A DNA stretch of 43,154 nt from Actinomycetota bacterium (GTDB lineage Bacteria > Actinomycetota > Thermoleophilia > Gaiellales > Gaiellaceae): the NCBI GenBank assembly GCA_003134505.1, contig PLBK01000054.1, forward strand, positions 1 to 43,154, read 5' to 3'. The notes below the pieces were generated by a model. It searched no databases, was not told where the DNA came from, and saw only the letters and a program-made list of their open reading frames with translations. The translations under genes were made by a program, and so were the position numbers. Below, piece after piece: positions 6,521-14,356 of the stretch. Position 1 is the stretch's first letter, and every line of letters starts with the position of its first letter.

Positions 6521-7804
6521 GTGGTGGTGTTGAGGGGGTTGGTTCCTGCTCCGCTTGGTGAGCGGGAGTTTCGGCTGCTGTTTGTTGCGCGGACGGTGTC
6601 GTCTTTGGGGGGCGCGGTTGCTCCGGTCGGGCTTGCGTTTGCGGTGTTGGATCTGACGGGGTCGGAGGCGGATTTGGGGTATGTGCTTGCGGCCCGGTCG
6701 GTGCCGACCGTGTTGTTCATCTTGTTTGGGGGTGTGTGGGCGGATCGGCTGCCGCGCCACATGGTGATGGTCGCCTCGAACGTGGTCAGCGGGATCTCGC
6801 AGGCGATGGTGGCGTTCTTGCTGCTGGCCGGGAGCGCTCAGATCTGGGAGTTGGTGGCGTTGTCGGCGGTGAACGGTGGGTCGTCGGCGTTCTTCTTTCC
6901 TGCCTCGCAGGGGCTTGTGCCGCAGACGCTTCCGGGCCGGTTGTTGCAGCAGGGAAACGCGCTGTTGCGGATGGGTCAGAACACGAGCTTGATCTTCGGC
7001 GCGGCCCTGGGAGGAGCGTTGGTCGCCGCGACCAGTCCGGGTGTGACGATCGCGATCGACGCAGGATCGTTCCTCGTTGCGGCCGTGGTCACGGCGATGA
7101 TGGTGCCGCACTCGATCGCCCGGTCTCCGCGGTCGAGCATGCTCGCCGACCTTCGGGTCGGTTGGGGCGAGTTCTGGTCTCGTACCTGGCTGTGGGCGAT
7201 CGTGTTGCAGTTCGGCGTGACCAACGCAGCTGAATCCGGCGCGATCAATGTGCTCGGCCCCACCGTCGCCAAGGAACACTACGGTGGAGCGGCGGCTTGG
7301 GGAGCGATCCTTGCCTGCCAGGCCGTCGGACTGATCATCGGCGGGGTCTTTGTCCTACGCGTGAAACCGAAACGGCTGTTGCTGTTCGCCACCCTTTCCT
7401 ATTTGATCAATGTCGTCTTCCTTTTCGCCCTGGCGGTCCCAGCGGCACTCGTGCTCGTCGCCGTTGCAGCCCTGATCTCCGGCGCCGGACGCGAAGGCTT
7501 CGGCATCAACTGGGACACAGCGATGCAGCAACAGATCCCGCAAGACAGACTCTCGCGCGTCTCCTCCTACGACGCCCTCGGCTCACTCGTTCTCATTCCT
7601 ATCGGACTGGCCGTCATCGGCCCGATCTCGGTAGCGGTCGGCACCCAAACGGCCCTCTATGCCGTCTCGGTGATCATCGTCCTGGCTACCCTCGCCGTGC
7701 TCCTCTCCCGCGGCGTACGCACGATCGCACGCAAAGAACAAACCTCCGCCGACCACCTCGTGCCGGTCACAGACCTCGCCGAGGCAGCACTCGAAACTGA
7801 CTAG
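6521..7804 (+). CDS. MFS transporter (EntS/MFS_3-like multidrug or metabolite exporter)
   Basis: GTG 6521 (three GTGs in a row) opens a 427-residue protein with a 12-helix profile. The N-terminus REFRLLFVARTVSSLGGAVAPVGLAFAVLDLTGS and the loop-2 motif GGVWADRLPRHMVMV are typical of the MFS_3 group related to enterobactin exporter EntS. Such proteins are proton-driven exporters in the cytoplasmic membrane; the substrate is unknown. Its codon use is unlike the rest of the window and changes within the gene: third positions are mostly G/T in the first half and mostly C/A in the second. The stop (TAG 7802-7804) falls within a string similar to repeat copy D (TAGGCGAGCTTGATGAAC), so it may have entered with the small-gene region. 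Confidence 0.88.
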   Translation: MVVLRGLVPAPLGEREFRLLFVARTVSSLGGAVAPVGLAFAVLDLTGSEADLGYVLAARSVPTVLFILFGGVWADRLPRHMVMVASNVVSGISQAMVAFLLLAGSAQIWELVALSAVNGGSSAFFFPASQGLVPQTLPGRLLQQGNALLRMGQNTSLIFGAALGGALVAATSPGVTIAIDAGSFLVAAVVTAMMVPHSIARSPRSSMLADLRVGWGEFWSRTWLWAIVLQFGVTNAAESGAINVLGPTVAKEHYGGAAAWGAILACQAVGLIIGGVFVLRVKPKRLLLFATLSYLINVVFLFALAVPAALVLVAVAALISGAGREGFGINWDTAMQQQIPQDRLSRVSSYDALGSLVLIPIGLAVIGPISVAVGTQTALYAVSVIIVLATLAVLLSRGVRTIARKEQTSADHLVPVTDLAEAALETD

Positions 7805-7824
7805 GCGAGCTTGATGAACCGCTG

Positions 7825-7850
7825 AGCGAGTCGGCGTTATCGGACTCGCT
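7825..7850 (+). terminator. Hairpin terminator after the MFS gene
   Basis: An 8-bp perfect stem AGCGAGTC / GACTCGCT with a 10-base loop lies 20 bases after the MFS stop. No T tract follows. Confidence 0.6.
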
Positions 7851-7909
7851 AGTCATCCTGACACCTCACGGGCTGACACCTTGCGTGGGCCAGTGCTCAG
7901 GAATGACCA

Positions 7910-7966
7910 CGGCGGGGGTGGGATTCGAACCCACGGCGCCCGTGAAGACGCAACGGTTTGCAAGAT
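7910..7966 (-). pseudogene. 3' part of a long-variable-arm tRNA (attachment-site-like fragment)
   Basis: On the minus strand the T arm (GTGGG-TTCGAAT-CCCAC), the 3' acceptor strand CCCCGCC with discriminator G, and a 5-bp class II variable arm (GCGTC...GGGCGC) are all intact, as is the AAACCG strand after the anticodon loop. The 5' side is not: the acceptor 5' strand GGCGGGG and a normal D arm cannot be found upstream, and no convincing anticodon stem forms. A tRNA 3' half fused to foreign DNA is the classic scar of integration by a tyrosine recombinase into a tRNA gene. Confidence 0.65.
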
Positions 7967-8003
7967 GAACCAGCTTTGGCTGAGCCAGGCCATTTCCGGT
8001 GGG

Positions 8004-8025
8004 TGCGCGCCAGTTTGTGCCCCAG
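8004..8025. repeat. Paired 11-bp repeat, left copy
   Basis: Read on the minus strand this is ACTGGGGCACA, A, then ACTGGCGCGCA: two tandem 11-mers in direct orientation. The same pair occurs at 8670-8691. Paired short direct repeats beside a tRNA fragment resemble integrase arm-binding sites. Confidence 0.5.
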
Positions 8026-8197
8026 TCTGACGCGGCATCGCCTCGCCGCTCCGTGCGATCCTCTCCCGAGTCGAGGCTGGCGAGTTGACGGCACCGAAGC
8101 GGGTGGTCGCCCGGTTGGAGGTGCTCTGACAGCACGTCGTCGAGCGCTACCAAGGAGAGCGGCAACTCTACTTCGAGATAGTCGGTTCTGGGCCGCG

Positions 8198-8623
8198 GTG
8201 GGTGACGCCGTGACGCTCGGGCCGTCGATCCTGTCTAGTACGAACCGTCCCTTCCAGACTGGCCGCGTGCTCGGAACAGTAATGGGGAAATCCAGCGTCA
8301 TCGACGTCGAGTGGCTTGTTGACACAGGGTCGTCGATCTCGGTTATCTGGAACAGTCTCGGCTCGTTATTCGACGTTCAGTCCGTTGCTTTGACGGCAGG
8401 CGGGACGACCGGTGGTGGGGGCATTCAAGTCACGACTGGCATCACGACGGAGTTTCAGGTCCAGGACGCGCGTGGTGTCGTGACGACGGTCCAAACGTCC
8501 AGATACGTCGGAATAAAGTCGACAGATGCAGCGAGCAACATCTTGGGGATGGATGCTGTCGCCGCCGTTGGTGCGACCGTGGTTTGGAACCCAGCCTTTG
8601 AGACAGGCATGCTGGGTTTGTGA
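8198..8623 (+). CDS. Single-domain retropepsin-like (clan AA) aspartic protease
   Basis: From GTG 8198 (GTG 8210 is an alternative; the frame is open further upstream) the product is 141 residues. It shows a strand pair RVLGTVMGKSSVIDVEWL running into the active-site turn VDTGSS (Asp42-Thr43-Gly44), a glycine-rich flap-like segment (TAGGTTGGGGIQV), and a C-terminal NILGMDAV, matching the hydrophobic-hydrophobic-Gly motif of retroviral-type proteases. With only one D-T-G it would need to dimerise. No signal peptide or membrane anchor is visible, unlike many bacterial family members. It stands alone between a tRNA fragment and tRNA-Ser and is flanked by paired 11-bp repeats, so it probably came with a mobile element. 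The substrate is unknown. Confidence 0.7.
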   Translation: MGDAVTLGPSILSSTNRPFQTGRVLGTVMGKSSVIDVEWLVDTGSSISVIWNSLGSLFDVQSVALTAGGTTGGGGIQVTTGITTEFQVQDARGVVTTVQTSRYVGIKSTDAASNILGMDAVAAVGATVVWNPAFETGMLGL

Positions 8624-8669
8624 GGCGAGTCCCGGCGACGATCACTCACCGCAAGTAACGACTGTGGCC

Positions 8670-8691
8670 TGCGCGCCAGTTGTGCGCCAGT
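8670..8691. repeat. Paired 11-bp repeat, right copy
   Basis: On the minus strand: ACTGGCGCACA followed directly by ACTGGCGCGCA, matching the left copy 666 bases away in the same orientation. Confidence 0.5.
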
Positions 8692-8692
8692 G

Positions 8693-8711
8693 ACCGCCCT
8701 CGCCGGGCGGT
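8693..8711 (+). terminator. Hairpin downstream of the protease gene
   Basis: A 7-bp perfect stem ACCGCCC / GGGCGGT with a 5-base loop. It may end the protease transcript from the left and the tRNA-Ser transcript from the right. Confidence 0.5.
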
Positions 8712-8808
8712 CTCAGGCGGTCTACAGCGGCAATACGACAAGCCTGCACGGGTCGTGGCGCGACGGCCGCCTTAGGCTCAACCATGCCTGTTTTGGCTCA
8801 ACCAGAGG

Positions 8809-8895
8809 CGGCGGGGCTGGGATTCGAACCCAGGGGGCGCTTGCACGCCCAACGGTTTTCAAGACCGCCCCGTTCGACCGCTCCGGCACCCCGCC
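8809..8895 (-). tRNA. tRNA-Ser (anticodon TGA)
   Basis: A complete 87-nt class II tRNA: acceptor GGCGGGG pairs with CCCCGCC, discriminator G, anticodon stem GCGGT/ACCGT around loop CTTGAAA (anticodon TGA, reading UCA and other UCN codons), long variable arm GGGCG..CGCCC, and T arm CTGGG-TTCGAAT-CCCAG. CCA is not encoded. It follows the DUF3160 gene in the same direction with 27 bases between. Confidence 0.96.
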
Positions 8896-8922
8896 GTGCG
8901 GCGAGACTAGCGCCCGGCTGAC

Positions 8923-11004
8923 TCAGCCGCTCGGCAGCAGCACCTTCTCCCACGCCGGCCGCGGCGGGGCCTTCCCCGAGGCCAGCAGCGCGTGCCAGGA
9001 CTCGTCGGTCAGGCGCTCGCCCACCTTCGTCGTGAACTGGTAGTACGAGTAGACGCCTCCGACCGCGACCTGGAACTGCCCCTGGTCGTCCGGGACGAGC
9101 ACGTAGATCTGGTCGATCTTCCCCGTCCCGACCTCGAGCACGCCCGAGTTGCTGCTGGCGATGTCGGCCACGATCGCGTCCTGGTCGGCGTCGGTCGGCA
9201 GTGCGTGCTGGGAGAGATCGGACGTCCGCCACCACAGCGCCTCTAGCTCGCCGCCGATGTACGTCAGGCGGTCGTTGTCGGCCTTCGCGATCGGCTTCCC
9301 CGCGAGCTCGTCGCGGGCGATCCGCCCGAAGAAGCTGTCGAGCCCGATCAGCGTCTCGAGCAGCCCGGCCTGCGCCTTCGTGAGCAGGTTCCGCTGCGCG
9401 AGCCCGCTGCGCATCAGCTCGGCGACCGCTGCGAGGCGCGCGAAGGCGACGGGCTCGGGCTCGACCCAGTTCCGGCGGGCCGGGATCCCGTTGTCGCCAC
9501 CCTCGGCGAACACCTGCTTCGCATACAGGATCGTGTCGTGCTTCAGCTCGGCGTACGAGCCGAGCCCCGTCTGCTGCGCCTTGGCGTCCCAGGCGGCGGT
9601 GCGCATGAAGTCGGGCGACGCCTTCCCGTGCGGAACGAACATGGGCTGCAGGGCGTAGAGCCAGGCGTCGTAGACCGTCGAGCCCCAGTCGGAGGCGGGA
9701 CGGGCGGCGATCAGCTTGCTCATCGCCGCGAGCTTCGTCTCGTAGTTGGCGTACGAGGTCTCGCCCGTCTGCTTCAGCACGTCGTGGGCGAACTGCGAGC
9801 CGAACGCCGCGGCCAGGTCGAGCGGCGACGGGAAGAGCCGCGGCTTCGAGTCGGTGCCGACGTTCGGGTAGACCAGCTGGTTGAAGATGAACGAGTCGAT
9901 CACGAAGCGGGTGCCCATGAACCGCATCGAGGCGCGCTCGGGGTTGATCCGGATCGGGCGCGTCGCGACGAGCTTGGCGACGATGCCCTTCACCGTCGCG
10001 TCGTCGGCGAGCGCCTTCGCGTCGGCGAGCCCGTTGCCGGCGGCGGCCACCTCGATGGGCGTGTAGTCGTCGGCCAGCCCGACCAGAAACGCGGTCGGCT
10101 CGTAGATCTGCCGCCAGAGCGAGGTCAACGCCGGATCGCGCACGAGGACGCGTGCGGCGAGGATGCCCATGCGCGCCGGGCCGACGCCCTTGCCGCAGTC
10201 GACCGTCCCGGGCAGGCAGAACGCGGACTGGCCGAGCACGGACATGGCCTTGAAGTACCGCGTCAGCGCGGCGGTGCGCGTGTAGTGGCCGCGCGGCGTG
10301 AAGAGCGAGTAGTCGATCTTGGTGCCGAGGAGCGGCGACGTCGTCGGGCCGTCGTGCCTGTCGATCAGCGCCTTCTCCTGCGTGGCGAGCGGGCCGAGCG
10401 TCACGGGGAGGCCGAGCTCGGCGGCCGCGACCTGGAAGAGCTGCTCGACGCGCGAGGCGGCGTCCGCGGCACCCGTTCCGGCGACCTCGGCGGTCTGCGC
10501 GTGCGCGGCCTCGACGAGCCCGGTCACGAGCGTCTCCAGCTTCGGGAGCAGAACCTGCTGCTCGAGTGAGCGCACGATCTTGTCGAAGACCTGGTGCCAC
10601 TCGTGGTAGGCGACGTCGGTCGTCACGAAGACGGGCCAGCCGCCGTAGACGTTGCCGTCGTAGGCCATGTGGAACAGGGTGAGCTGCGACGGGACGACGA
10701 CGAAGCCCTGCCTCAGCAGCGTCGCGGAGACACCGGGCTTGTCGATCGCCTGGCGGACCTGGGACACGACGCGCACGCCGGCGAGCGAGTGCGGCGTGGC
10801 CGGGCCGGGGTAGCGCGGCGAGTCGGCCGGGGCGAGCGGGACGGCGGTGAACGACGAGAAATGCACGTTCGACACCGGCAGCGCAGCCGGCGTCGGGGTC
10901 GGCGTCGTCTGCGCGGAGGTGGTGGTCGATTTGTTCGCGCTCGAGCCGCACCCGGCCGCGACGGCGACGAGCACGGACATCAGAGCCACTCCTGCCCTCT
11001 TCAT
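8923..11004 (-). CDS. DUF3160-family lipoprotein
   Basis: The 693-residue product begins with a lipoprotein signal (MKRAGVALMSVLVAVAAGC; lipid on Cys19) and a Thr/Pro-rich linker, then the large, mostly helical domain of the DUF3160 family, recognisable from FVTTDVAYHEWHQVFDKIVRSLE near residues 125-145 and the C-terminal part with IYVLVPDD and GVYSYYQF. The function of the family is unknown to me. The start is fixed by AGGAG 7 bases upstream, and ATG overlaps the TGA of the CapA-like gene as ATGA, so the two are translationally coupled and likely act together at the cell envelope. The gene is the last protein gene of a long minus-strand run. Confidence 0.88.
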   Translation of the reverse strand: MKRAGVALMSVLVAVAAGCGSSANKSTTTSAQTTPTPTPAALPVSNVHFSSFTAVPLAPADSPRYPGPATPHSLAGVRVVSQVRQAIDKPGVSATLLRQGFVVVPSQLTLFHMAYDGNVYGGWPVFVTTDVAYHEWHQVFDKIVRSLEQQVLLPKLETLVTGLVEAAHAQTAEVAGTGAADAASRVEQLFQVAAAELGLPVTLGPLATQEKALIDRHDGPTTSPLLGTKIDYSLFTPRGHYTRTAALTRYFKAMSVLGQSAFCLPGTVDCGKGVGPARMGILAARVLVRDPALTSLWRQIYEPTAFLVGLADDYTPIEVAAAGNGLADAKALADDATVKGIVAKLVATRPIRINPERASMRFMGTRFVIDSFIFNQLVYPNVGTDSKPRLFPSPLDLAAAFGSQFAHDVLKQTGETSYANYETKLAAMSKLIAARPASDWGSTVYDAWLYALQPMFVPHGKASPDFMRTAAWDAKAQQTGLGSYAELKHDTILYAKQVFAEGGDNGIPARRNWVEPEPVAFARLAAVAELMRSGLAQRNLLTKAQAGLLETLIGLDSFFGRIARDELAGKPIAKADNDRLTYIGGELEALWWRTSDLSQHALPTDADQDAIVADIASSNSGVLEVGTGKIDQIYVLVPDDQGQFQVAVGGVYSYYQFTTKVGERLTDESWHALLASGKAPPRPAWEKVLLPSG

Positions 11005-12491
11005 CGTGAGCTCCTCTCGAGAATCAGCGGGTCAAGCATGCCGTCTCCGTCGACATCCCGGCATCCGGGTATTCCGTGACCGGGCAGATCCGGTAGCGGA
11101 GTAAACCCGAAACCGGACCAGCGCCACGCGCCCGTGGCGACGATCGCGGGATCGTCGAGCCTCGAGTACGCGACCGCGAGCGCTCCGTCACACGGCGCGA
11201 GCCTGGCCACCGGGCGCAGGAGCGTGCCCGCGACCCAGAGCGGATGCAGGTCGCGCACGCGGTAGAGGCCGACGTGGGCCGAGCGGCCGTGGTTGTCGAC
11301 GAGCTTCGAGCGCGGGATGAGCGGGCTCACGTTCGTCGGCCTGAACTTCCGGCGGAAGGCGACGGCGAGGTCGGGCCGGCCGTTGCCCTCCACGTCGCCG
11401 ATCGCCGCGTCGACGACGAGGCCGTCCCTGAAGCCCCGGACGGTGCGCAGATGCCGGATCGGCACGGAGCGCACCGGTCGGGCGAGGGACCACCAGGCGT
11501 CTCCGAGAGCGACTGCGTCCCCGCGCGGCTCGGGCCAGCCCGCGAGGCGCACGCGCCCGTCGGCGATCGCGGTCGTGCCGACCCGCAGCGCGCGGACGCC
11601 GTCGCGGCCGGCGACGACCTCGAGCAGCGCGCCGCTCTGCGTGCCGGGGATGTGCTGGTCGAAGAGCAGGTTCCCGAGGCTGGTGGCGAGGACGGTCGGG
11701 CGGCCGTCGTGGTTCGGGTCGATCACGGTGACGGGATGGACGACGTGTGGCCCCGTTCCCCAGACGACGTCGACGCCCCAGGACGCGAGCTGTCGACCGA
11801 TGTTCACGACATACGGGTCCGGCTCGGGCACGTACTCGGCGCCGCCGTGAATGCCGACGGCGACGATGTCGGCCTCGGCGCGCGCTTGCCTGACCGCCGC
11901 CCGCGCGCGCGCCGGGTCCCACCACGCGACGCCGGGCTTCGCCGGGCCGGCGCGCGGCCCCTGACCCGTTGCGTCGAACATGAGCAGCGCCACGCGGAGC
12001 CCGCCGACCCTGACGACGCGCGGGCGGAAGGCCGCCGCGGTCGAGCTGCCCGCGCCGATCACTCCCAGCCCGTGGGCGGCGAGCGCGCGCATCGTGTCGG
12101 GCACCGTCTGCGGGCCGGCGTCGCCCGCGTGGTTGTTCGCGATGCCGAGGTCGTCGAAGCCGGCGGCGGCGAGCAGGCGGGCGGTTCCCGGCTTCGCCTC
12201 GAGCGCGTTCGGGCCGAAGGAGGCGATGTGCGGCCGCAGCGTCAGCGGCGACTCGAGGTTCGCGACGGAGAGGTCGGCCGAGGACACGGCGAGGCGGATT
12301 CCCGCGAACACGCTCGCCGGATCGCGCGCGGCGACCCGCCCGACGCCTCGCCCGAGCATCACGTCGCCCCCGAACAGCAGCCGCACGGTCGATCCGGACG
12401 TGGGCTGCGTTCCGGCCGCGGCGACCCAGCCGGCCGCTCCGACGCACGCCGCGGCGAGGCAGGCGATGCGCCACCGCGATCGGAGGGTCAC
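11001..12491 (-). CDS. CapA-family (PGA_cap) metallophosphatase-like protein with C-terminal repeat-type domain
   Basis: GTG 12491 gives a 496-residue product with an N-terminal signal anchor (IACLAAACVGAAGWVAAAG). The CapA fold follows: VRLLFGGDVMLGR near residues 35-50, LSVANLESPLT, GIANNHAGDAG, VAVGIHGGAEYV, and GTGPHVVHPV, the conserved Asp, Asn and His residues of this calcineurin-like family associated with poly-gamma-glutamate capsule synthesis. The last 140 residues contain DVEGNGRPDLAV and DVDGDGMLDPL, FG-GAP/dockerin-like calcium-binding strings. It is coupled by ATGA to the DUF3160 gene, and its start lies just before the end of the upstream GT-C gene. A role in cell-surface polymer handling is inferred; the reaction is unknown. 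Confidence 0.87.
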   Translation of the reverse strand: MTLRSRWRIACLAAACVGAAGWVAAAGTQPTSGSTVRLLFGGDVMLGRGVGRVAARDPASVFAGIRLAVSSADLSVANLESPLTLRPHIASFGPNALEAKPGTARLLAAAGFDDLGIANNHAGDAGPQTVPDTMRALAAHGLGVIGAGSSTAAAFRPRVVRVGGLRVALLMFDATGQGPRAGPAKPGVAWWDPARARAAVRQARAEADIVAVGIHGGAEYVPEPDPYVVNIGRQLASWGVDVVWGTGPHVVHPVTVIDPNHDGRPTVLATSLGNLLFDQHIPGTQSGALLEVVAGRDGVRALRVGTTAIADGRVRLAGWPEPRGDAVALGDAWWSLARPVRSVPIRHLRTVRGFRDGLVVDAAIGDVEGNGRPDLAVAFRRKFRPTNVSPLIPRSKLVDNHGRSAHVGLYRVRDLHPLWVAGTLLRPVARLAPCDGALAVAYSRLDDPAIVATGAWRWSGFGFTPLPDLPGHGIPGCRDVDGDGMLDPLILERSSR

Positions 12492-12501
12492 GAGCTGGAA
12501 C

Positions 12502-14310
12502 CTACTCCCTCCGTTCTCCCTTCTCCGACTCGGTGGCGCGGCTCGGCAGGTGCCTGGCCACCGCGAGCTCGCCGACGCCGGCCGGGCTCGTGCCGCAGGC
12601 GGCATCGCTCCGCCCGTAGATGGCGTACGCGCGGCGCCAGCGGAGCAGACGGTACGGAGGCGACCGCACGGCGGCGAGCAGCGGCTCCGTCGTCCGGTAG
12701 TACAGCGTCCGGCCGGACGATCGCGCCGCGTACGGGATCCGCCGCACGACCACGACCACGTCCGGATAGCCGCGGCGCCGGTAGTAGCGGAGCAGCGCGT
12801 CCTGATAGGGCTTCACGAGCTTCGGCGCCACACTCGCGACCCAGGCCCCGTTCGTGTCCGGGCGCGCCTCCGTGAGCATGTAGCCGGCCGGGAAGTCGTC
12901 GAAGAAGAGGATCGTGCAGCGCGGCCCGAAAGGGGCGAGATCGCGCTGGAGGCGAGTCAGGTAGGCGCGCTTCGTCGCGCTCGTGAGCAGTCCCGCGTAC
13001 GGGCCCTGCGTCACCCGCGCCTGCAACTTCGAGAGGCTGCTGTCACGGTAGACGGGCACCGTGTCGGACGCGACGAGGAACGCGAGCACGGCGAGCGCGG
13101 GAGCCAGCGCCAGTGCGCGCAGGTCGAGCCGGCGGCCGAGCCGGTCGAGGGCGTCCTCGGCGGCGAAGACCAGGAAGACCGACGTGACGATCGTGGCCGG
13201 GAAGAAGCCGACGCCGAAGTTGACGCCGCCGTTGGCGCTCGAGTAGGCGGTCGTCACGCCCGCGACGAGCGACGGCAGCCACACGGCGAGGAAGAGGGGG
13301 ACCGCGCCGGGCCGTCGCCGGACGAGCACGAACAGGGGCAGGGCGAGCCAGCCGTAGTGGGCGACGAAGTCGAGCGACGTCGTGAAGAACGTCAGGCGGG
13401 GCGGAAGCGCCAGGAACGGCAGCGCGGCGAGCACGACCACGGCGAGACCGCGCCGGTAGCGCCAGGTCACGGCGAGCAGCGCGAGCGCCGGCAGGACGAG
13501 ATACCAGAACGGGAACGTCGACCATTCGTGCAGCACGATCCGGTGCAGCTTCGTGAAGCCGCCGCCCTGGCCGAGGAACCTGGACGAGCGCTTGTAGTCG
13601 TCGACGACCTTCGACAGGCCTGCAATCCCGATCAGCGAGGCCATGCCCGCCGTCGGGAGCCCGAGCGCCGGCAGGCCGTGCGCGACCGCCTCCCGGCGCC
13701 TGTTCCCGTGGGCGAGGGCGATCCGGACGGCGACGCAGACCGCGACCGGGATGATCAGCGGCGGGTAGGCGAACGCCGCGAGCCCGAGGCAGAGCGCCGA
13801 CAGGAGCCGGAGGCGCCGGGCACCCGGCTCGACCAGCGGGCGCACGCCGAGCAGGCAGCCGGCCGTGAACAGGCTGCTCCCGACGGAGTCGTAGCTCAAG
13901 CTGTGGATCGCGAACGGGACGAAGGCGACTGCGGCGAGAGCGACCGGCAGCGTGCGGCGGACGTCGAGGACGAGGCGGAGCGACACGTACACGGCGAGCG
14001 CGACGAGGAGCGAGAGCAGGAACTGGAGGTGCCTGACGAAGAGCACGATCCCGGTCGTCCCGGCCAGCGCGTAGTAGGCGCGGACGAACGGGTAGAGGAG
14101 GATGGCGGTGGTCTGCTGCGTGACGCTGGTCTCGTCGACGAAGGGCCGCGCGCCCATGACGAACCGGTACGGCTCGACGACGTAGAACGACTCGTCGGTG
14201 AGGTCGACGCCGTACCAGAGCCGCCAGTAGGTGATCCCGAGCACGGCGACCGCGACAGCGATGATCACGCCGTTCGTGCCTGCCGACAGCCGGGACGGTC
14301 TGCCGGGCAA
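12502..14310 (-). CDS. GT-C type multi-pass membrane protein (ArnT/PMT-like), paralogue 1
   Basis: TTG 14310 (or GTG 14268, fourteen codons in) starts a 602-residue protein. The first helix (IIAVAVAVLGITYWRLW) is followed by an acidic loop GVDLTDESFYVVEPYRF and ARPFVDETSVTQQ, equivalent to the Asp-containing first luminal loop of GT-C glycosyltransferases, then about ten further helices and a soluble C-terminal domain (RCTILFFDDFPAGYMLTEARPDTNGAW). Such enzymes move sugars from polyprenyl phosphate on the outer face of the membrane. Its neighbour 14357-16090 is a clear paralogue with the same DLTDESFYVV, GARPFVDET and FFPATIV/FFPAVFV motifs, pointing to tandem duplication. Donor and acceptor are unknown. 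Confidence 0.82.
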   Translation of the reverse strand: MPGRPSRLSAGTNGVIIAVAVAVLGITYWRLWYGVDLTDESFYVVEPYRFVMGARPFVDETSVTQQTTAILLYPFVRAYYALAGTTGIVLFVRHLQFLLSLLVALAVYVSLRLVLDVRRTLPVALAAVAFVPFAIHSLSYDSVGSSLFTAGCLLGVRPLVEPGARRLRLLSALCLGLAAFAYPPLIIPVAVCVAVRIALAHGNRRREAVAHGLPALGLPTAGMASLIGIAGLSKVVDDYKRSSRFLGQGGGFTKLHRIVLHEWSTFPFWYLVLPALALLAVTWRYRRGLAVVVLAALPFLALPPRLTFFTTSLDFVAHYGWLALPLFVLVRRRPGAVPLFLAVWLPSLVAGVTTAYSSANGGVNFGVGFFPATIVTSVFLVFAAEDALDRLGRRLDLRALALAPALAVLAFLVASDTVPVYRDSSLSKLQARVTQGPYAGLLTSATKRAYLTRLQRDLAPFGPRCTILFFDDFPAGYMLTEARPDTNGAWVASVAPKLVKPYQDALLRYYRRRGYPDVVVVVRRIPYAARSSGRTLYYRTTEPLLAAVRSPPYRLLRWRRAYAIYGRSDAACGTSPAGVGELAVARHLPSRATESEKGERRE

Positions 14311-14356
14311 CGCGCACGAGCCTAGCCCGCCGTGGATGAGCGCGCGATGAGGCCGG

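Noticed and set aside
7910..8010. A complete functional tRNA at 7.9 kb
   Set aside because: The 5' acceptor strand mismatches twice or more, the D arm is not formed and the anticodon stem is poor.
11244..14325. Very long plus-strand open frames opposite the CapA and GT-C genes
   Set aside because: Arg/Ala/Pro/Gly-rich translations with no domain pattern; they mirror real genes on the other strand and arise from high third-position GC.
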